Assembly: GCF_014649695.1 (NCBI RefSeq)
Contig: NZ_BMTN01000008.1
Coordinates: forward strand, 124,001-188,000
Direction of reading: 5' to 3'
DNA length: 64,000 nucleotides
DNA from: Streptomyces kurssanovii
GTDB lineage: Bacteria > Actinomycetota > Actinomycetes > Streptomycetales > Streptomycetaceae
In this document: piece after piece, positions 60,262 to 64,000 of the stretch
Layout of the letters: every line of letters starts with the position of its first letter
Numbering within the stretch: position 1 is the first letter of the stretch
Program-made: the position numbers and the translations under genes
Notes under the pieces: generated by a model
Seen by the model: only the letters and a program-made list of their open reading frames with translations
The model's database searches: none
Told to the model about the DNA's origin: nothing

Positions 60262-61223
60262 GCGGCACCGTCCCCGTCGGGGGCGGCCGGGCCACGGCCC
60301 TTGCTGATGCCGGTCACCTCACCGTGGAACACGTTGTTCTCGAACGACGCCACGTCGCCCTGGGCGTTGATGTGGGTGACGGTCGTGCCGGCGGTGTCCG
60401 TGCCGCCTGCTCGCCTCGCCCCGTCCGGCGTGCCGGCGGTGTCTGCCGTCCTTGCCCGGTCTGCCGTGCCGGTGGGGCCCGCGGGGCCCTTCGTACCTGT
60501 GGTCCGCGGCTCCGGCGGGTCCGGAGGCGGTGGGCCGTCCCCCTGTACCGGCCCACCGCCCGTCTCGGCCCCCGGTCCGCCCGCGCCGCCCGTATTCCCG
60601 TGCACGGTGGCCGGCCATGACGCCGGCCGGTCGTCGGGCAGCGGGGGCGCGGGTAACCGGGGGATGTGGAACCAGGCGGTCTCGTCGGTCTCCTTGAGCC
60701 GGACCCGCGCACTGCGGTACGTCTCCGGCTCGACGTAACGGCCGCCCTCCGCCACCACGTTGGCGTAGAGCCAGTCGGAGACGACCAGCAGCAGATCGCT
60801 GCCGGGGGCGCGTTCCATCGTCCGCCTGGCGACCGGGCTGTCACAGAGCCGTGCCGCCACGTCCACGGCACGCCCCACCAGCCCCCTGCCGTCGTCGAGC
60901 ACCGGGCCGGCGTTCATCCCGATCCGCAGCCGCAGGCGGTCGGCGCTGCCCGCGTTGTGCTCGCGCAGGCTCTGGAACAGCGTGTCGAGCCAGGTGCCGA
61001 CCATCAGCGTCGGCGGTACGCCGGGGTCGAGCGCGGCGAGGATCCCGTCTCCGCGGTCCTCCTGGTGGACACGGTCCACCTCGACGCCCACGGAGGCGTA
61101 CGCCTCGGCGAAGGCCCCGTACATGGCGGCCCGCATGCGCCTTTTCGCGTCGAGGCCCAAGCGCCCCGAGCCGCAGGCGTCCCCGAAGACCACCAGTCTG
61201 TTCACGGCTGCTGCACTGCTCAC
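60258..61223 (-). CDS. Class III nucleotide-cyclase-like protein with C-terminal motif
   Basis: This is a 321-residue protein. Residues 8-185 have the cyclase homology fold. The first metal aspartate is in VVFGDACGSG (D15), the second in EDRGDGILAAL (D59), and RLRIGMNAGPV and GRAVDVAARLCD correspond to the dimer and transition-state region. Arg125 is kept, while the usual Asn is Asp121. Residues about 190-275 are a Pro/Gly/Thr-rich linker. The end holds GDVASFENNVFHGEVTG. It may make a cyclic nucleotide, like PycC of Pycsar systems, or be a degenerate sensor. The GTG start is preceded by GGGGG. It is first in the operon, 69 nt after a Crp/Fnr-type gene. Confidence 0.72.
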   Translation of the reverse strand: MSSAAAVNRLVVFGDACGSGRLGLDAKRRMRAAMYGAFAEAYASVGVEVDRVHQEDRGDGILAALDPGVPPTLMVGTWLDTLFQSLREHNAGSADRLRLRIGMNAGPVLDDGRGLVGRAVDVAARLCDSPVARRTMERAPGSDLLLVVSDWLYANVVAEGGRYVEPETYRSARVRLKETDETAWFHIPRLPAPPLPDDRPASWPATVHGNTGGAGGPGAETGGGPVQGDGPPPPDPPEPRTTGTKGPAGPTGTADRARTADTAGTPDGARRAGGTDTAGTTVTHINAQGDVASFENNVFHGEVTGISKGRGPAAPDGDGAA

Positions 61224-61283
61224 TCGGACCCCCTGGGTGCTGTCGTCTCGGGAACAAGACTCGGTGCGTCGTGCGACGGGCGA

Positions 61284-61299
61284 TGTAGCCGTTTACACA
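61284..61299. promoter_or_regulatory. Crp-like binding site before the cyclase operon
   Basis: On the minus strand this reads TGTGT-AAACGG-CTACA, close to the CRP half-site arrangement TGTGA-N6-TCACA. It lies about 60-76 nt upstream of the cyclase-like start and overlaps the 3' end of the Crp-type gene. It may be a target of that regulator. Confidence 0.35.
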
Positions 61300-62021
61300 A
61301 GTGGCGGGCTTTTCTTCGCCGGTCCGCGCTGCGGCGGCTGCTCGCGGCCCTGCGCGAGGAGCCGCAGCAGGTCCATGTCGGTGACGATCAGCCGCCGGTG
61401 GGCGGTGCGGACCACGCCTTGTTCCCGCAGCAGCCGCAGCACCTTGGCGACCGCTTCCCTGGTGGCCCCTATCGCCGCCGCCAGGTCGTGCTGCGGCAGG
61501 GGCAGGTCGATGACGGTGCCGTCGCCGTCGGTGCGGCCGACCCGTCCGCCGAGTTCGACCAGGCGGGCGGCGAGCCGCTGGAGCACGGAGCCGGACGCCA
61601 GCGAGCGGCGCTCCACGTCCGAGCTGCGCAGCCGGGCGGTGAGCTGACGCATGATCAGCGCCGTGGCCTGCGGCCTGGCGGCGAGGAAGCTGCGGAATCG
61701 CTCGCCGGAGACGGCCACGGTGCGCACCTGGCCGAGCGCCGTCACCGTGGCGCTGCGCGGGCCGCGGTCGACGGCCGCGAGGTCGCCGACGACCTCGCCG
61801 GCCCCGCGCAGGGCGAGGATGAGACGGCCGCCGCGGTCGGTGCCCACGGAGACCACGGCCCAGCCGGAGAGCACCAGGAGCACGAAGGTGCTGGTGTCGC
61901 GCTCCTCGATCATGACGTCACCGGACGCGTAGACGCGCGGCGCTCCGAGTGCGGTGAGCGTGGCACGGTCCCCTGGGGTGAGGGCGTCGAGGAACGAACG
62001 GCCCCCTCCGAACAGACTCAT
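61293..62021 (-). CDS. Crp/Fnr-family transcriptional regulator
   Basis: This 242-residue regulator has a cyclic-nucleotide-binding-type beta barrel (residues about 10-125, with GDVMIEERDTST and GEVVGDLAAVDRGPRSATV). A dimer helix and a winged helix-turn-helix (about 150-215, LAAAIGATREAVAKVLRLLRE) follow. The phosphate-binding cassette is not canonical: GEVVGDLAAVD-x-GPRSATV has the R-S-A-T pattern often seen in nucleotide-binding members. The ATG at 62021 is used. It lies directly upstream of the cyclase-led operon on the same strand, so it may sense that product and control the system. Confidence 0.85.
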   Translation of the reverse strand: MSLFGGGRSFLDALTPGDRATLTALGAPRVYASGDVMIEERDTSTFVLLVLSGWAVVSVGTDRGGRLILALRGAGEVVGDLAAVDRGPRSATVTALGQVRTVAVSGERFRSFLAARPQATALIMRQLTARLRSSDVERRSLASGSVLQRLAARLVELGGRVGRTDGDGTVIDLPLPQHDLAAAIGATREAVAKVLRLLREQGVVRTAHRRLIVTDMDLLRLLAQGREQPPQRGPAKKSPPLV

Positions 62022-62284
62022 CGACTCGCCCCCCGCAGCGGATGTGCTGGCCCTTCGGGGGACCACGTCCTTCGCCGGCGTTCCATCCCGGGCAGTGGGC
62101 TCACAAGGCACTCGGTGCCACAGAGTTGACCAACCGTCACACTGCGTCGGGGCAATGACGCTATGGGCCGGTCATTGGTCGGTCAATATCACCTCGTTGG
62201 TGCTCGGGGGCACGAGGGGGCGCACTCATCAACGTGCAGGCGCGTGATCCTCAGCCGTACCTCGTGAACGAGCCCCCAGGTACG
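62022..62284. promoter_or_regulatory. Upstream region of the Crp-type gene with TGAC/GTCA half-sites
   Basis: Five TGAC/GTCA words lie within about 60 bp: TGACC-AACC-GTCA (62127-62139), AATGAC (62154-62159), GTCATT (62171-62176) and GGTCAAT (62180-62186). AATGAC and GTCATT form an inverted repeat with an 11-nt centre. The clustering suggests a compound operator, perhaps for Crp-type autoregulation. No gene is seen in this stretch. Confidence 0.4.
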
Positions 62285-62322
62285 GACGGCCTCGGGCGCC
62301 CCGCGGGGCGCCCGAGGCCGTC
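62285..62322 (-). terminator. Strong hairpin terminator after the Pnkp gene
   Basis: A perfect 18-bp stem with a 2-nt centre (GACGGCCTCGGGCGCCCC and its complement) starts 56 nt past the Pnkp stop codon. Confidence 0.85.
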
Positions 62323-62377
62323 ACACAGCCGTCGCGGCCGGATCGGCCGCGCCGGCCGCCCGGCCGTTAGCAGCGGC

Positions 62378-64000
62378 TCACAGCCGCGGGTCCACCGGCT
62401 CCGACTCCAGAGCCAGCACGGCGAACACGGCTTCGTGGACCCGCCACAGCGGCTCACCCTCGCCCAGCCGGTCCAGCGCCTCGAGGCCCAGGGCGTACTC
62501 ACGCAGGGCGAGGGAGCGCTTGTGGTTCAGGAACCTCTCCCTCAATCGCTCCAGGTTGCCCGGCCGGGTGTACTCGGGACCGTAGATGATCCGCAGGTAC
62601 TCACGGCCGCGGACCTTGATGCCCGGCTGCACGAGACGTCCCTTCCCGTCCCGCGCGAGCGCCTGGAGCGGCTTGACGACCATGCCCTCGCCGCCCCGCC
62701 CGGTCATCTCCAGCCACCAGTCGACACCGGAGCGCACCGACGCCTCGTCGCCCGTGTCGACGATCAGCCGCCTGGTGACCTGGAGCAGACCGGTGGCGTC
62801 GTGCTCCACCAGCTTGTCCAGCCAGGCCAGTTGTTCGTCGTGCGGGACCGCGGCGAGCGAGCGGCCCTCCGCCGCGAGGATCTGGAAGGGCGCGAGACGC
62901 ACTCCCTCCAGTCCGGAGGTGCTCCAGCAGTAGCGCCGGTACGCCTCGGTGAACGCGGCCGCGTCGGCGGTGCGCTCGCGCTGCCGGTCCAGCAGTCCCT
63001 CCACGGCGGCACCGCGTGCGGCGGCGGCCTCCAGGGCGGCGGTCGCCCCCGGCAGCACGGCCCCGGAGGCCGCGCCGACCGCCGCGTACTGCGAGCGCAG
63101 CAGCCCGGACGCCTTGAGCGACCAGGGCATCAGCTCCGCGTCCAGCAGCAGCCAGCGGGTGTCGAGTTCGTCCCACAGTCCGGCCTCGGTGACGGCCGTG
63201 CGCAGGCGTCCGAGGATCTCCTCCGTGACCGCCGGGTCGTCGAAGAACGGCCGCCCGGTGCGGGTGTGCAGGGCCCCGGTGGGACCTTCGACGCCGAACC
63301 GTTCACGCGCCGCGTCCGCGTCACGGCAGACCAGGGCCACCGCCCGCGAGCCCATGTGCTTCTCCTCGCACACGACCCTGGCGATGCCGTCGGACCGGTA
63401 CTGGGCGAACGCCTCCGCCGGGTGCTCCAGGTAGCCGTCCTCCTTGGAGGTGGCCGTCGGGGCCATCGTGGGCGGCAGATACGCGAGAAGCCGCGGGTCG
63501 ACGGCGAAGCGGCTCATCACCTCGAGCGCCGCCGCCGCGTTCTCCTCGCGCACACCGATGCGCGCCATGTGCCGGGTCTCGACCACCCGCCTGCCCTGCA
63601 CGTCGGCGAGGTCCAGCGGCCGGCCCTCACGCCCGCCCGGCGCCTCCGTGAGGAGCGGCCTGACCGGCTCGTACCAGACCTTCTCGGCCGGGACGTCGAC
63701 CAGTTCGCGTTCGGGCCAGCGCAGTGCGGTCATCCTGCCGCCGAAGACCGCGCCGGTGTCGAGGCAGATCGTGTTGTTGATCCATGAGGTGCTGGGGACC
63801 GGTGTGTGGCCGTAGACCACGGCGGCGCGGCCCCGGTAGTCCTCAGCCCACGGATAGCGGACGGGCAGTCCGAACTCGTCCGTCTCCCCCGTGGTGTCGC
63901 CGTACAGCGCGTGCGAACGCACCCGCCCCGACGTGCGGCCGTGGTACTTCTCGGGCAGGCCCGCGTGGCAGACGACGAGCCTGCCGTCGTCGAGCACGTA
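62378..64000 (-). CDS. pnkp: Polynucleotide kinase-phosphatase-ligase (Pnkp), 5' end missing
   Basis: About 540 C-terminal residues of a bacterial RNA-repair enzyme are present. The visible N-terminal part is the end of a calcineurin-like 2',3'-phosphatase domain (LVVCHAGLPEKYHGR, VVYGHTPVP). After a linker, an adenylyltransferase/ligase-type domain follows. Its nucleotidyl lysine is in EEKHMGSRAV, and later motifs include LLLDAELMPW and GEGMVVKPLQ. The 5' kinase domain lies beyond the right edge. Full-length Pnkp is about 850 residues and works with the 2'-O-methyltransferase Hen1 to seal RNAs cut by ribotoxins. The hen1 gene is often adjacent and may lie outside the window. The C terminus (ESEPVDPRL) is complete. 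Confidence 0.9.
   Translation of the reverse strand, partial: YVLDDGRLVVCHAGLPEKYHGRTSGRVRSHALYGDTTGETDEFGLPVRYPWAEDYRGRAAVVYGHTPVPSTSWINNTICLDTGAVFGGRMTALRWPERELVDVPAEKVWYEPVRPLLTEAPGGREGRPLDLADVQGRRVVETRHMARIGVREENAAAALEVMSRFAVDPRLLAYLPPTMAPTATSKEDGYLEHPAEAFAQYRSDGIARVVCEEKHMGSRAVALVCRDADAARERFGVEGPTGALHTRTGRPFFDDPAVTEEILGRLRTAVTEAGLWDELDTRWLLLDAELMPWSLKASGLLRSQYAAVGAASGAVLPGATAALEAAAARGAAVEGLLDRQRERTADAAAFTEAYRRYCWSTSGLEGVRLAPFQILAAEGRSLAAVPHDEQLAWLDKLVEHDATGLLQVTRRLIVDTGDEASVRSGVDWWLEMTGRGGEGMVVKPLQALARDGKGRLVQPGIKVRGREYLRIIYGPEYTRPGNLERLRERFLNHKRSLALREYALGLEALDRLGEGEPLWRVHEAVFAVLALESEPVDPRL

Noticed and set aside
58549-60738. 729-codon rightward frame across the STAND-like and cyclase genes
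   Set aside because: It is antisense to both, has no motifs and breaks the operon organisation.

Overview
The window is chromosomal DNA from a high-GC actinomycete, almost certainly a Streptomyces. The evidence is the very high GC, the many GTG and TTG starts, hairpin terminators without a T-tract, and the gene order: ROK regulator, ngcEFG, aconitase and a MurA paralogue as neighbours, with an arginine deiminase and ornithine carbamoyltransferase pair further on. I recall this order from Streptomyces coelicolor. No tRNA, rRNA, CRISPR array or insertion sequence was recognised.

Regions. (1) 1-12.9 kb handles carbohydrates: a ROK regulator, a 40-bp tandem repeat block, the NgcEFG importer for N-acetylglucosamine and chitobiose, a secreted GH92 mannosidase, a secreted FG-GAP protein, and a cellulose-type AA10 LPMO with a perfect CebR box. 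(2) 12.9-21 kb: aconitase, a DUF418-like membrane protein, a two-component system, and an HTH-MurA fusion. (3) 21-29.8 kb: a CBS protein divergent from a very large P-type ATPase, an SDR protein, a lipoprotein, an alpha/beta hydrolase and an SPW-repeat protein. (4) 29.9-39.5 kb is an aromatic acid-CoA catabolic cluster, best read as the hybrid aerobic 2-aminobenzoyl-CoA pathway. It holds a CoA ligase, a flavin monooxygenase/old-yellow-enzyme fusion, an enoyl-CoA hydratase, an acyl-CoA dehydrogenase, a RidA protein, a PaaX-type regulator and an MFS transporter. (5) 39.7-42.8 kb: an anti-sigma-type ATPase, a remnant of a cationic amino-acid permease, ornithine carbamoyltransferase and arginine deiminase.

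(6) 42.9-62 kb is the most unusual part. Nine leftward genes, most joined by 4-nt ATGA or GTGA overlaps, encode a class III nucleotide-cyclase-like protein, a STAND-like NTPase, an SPFH-like coiled-coil protein, a Pycsar-type membrane effector, a secreted vWA receptor, a tubulin-like GTPase, a multipass membrane protein, a pseudokinase/zinc-ribbon/GTPase fusion and a GTPase-associated protein. A Crp/Fnr-type gene sits just upstream. The set looks like an NTP-dependent conflict or signalling system with a cyclic-nucleotide module built in. (7) From 62.4 kb to the edge lies the 3' part of a polynucleotide kinase-phosphatase-ligase (Pnkp-type RNA repair) gene.

Functions are inferred from motifs and gene context by reading. 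No alignment or database search was run.
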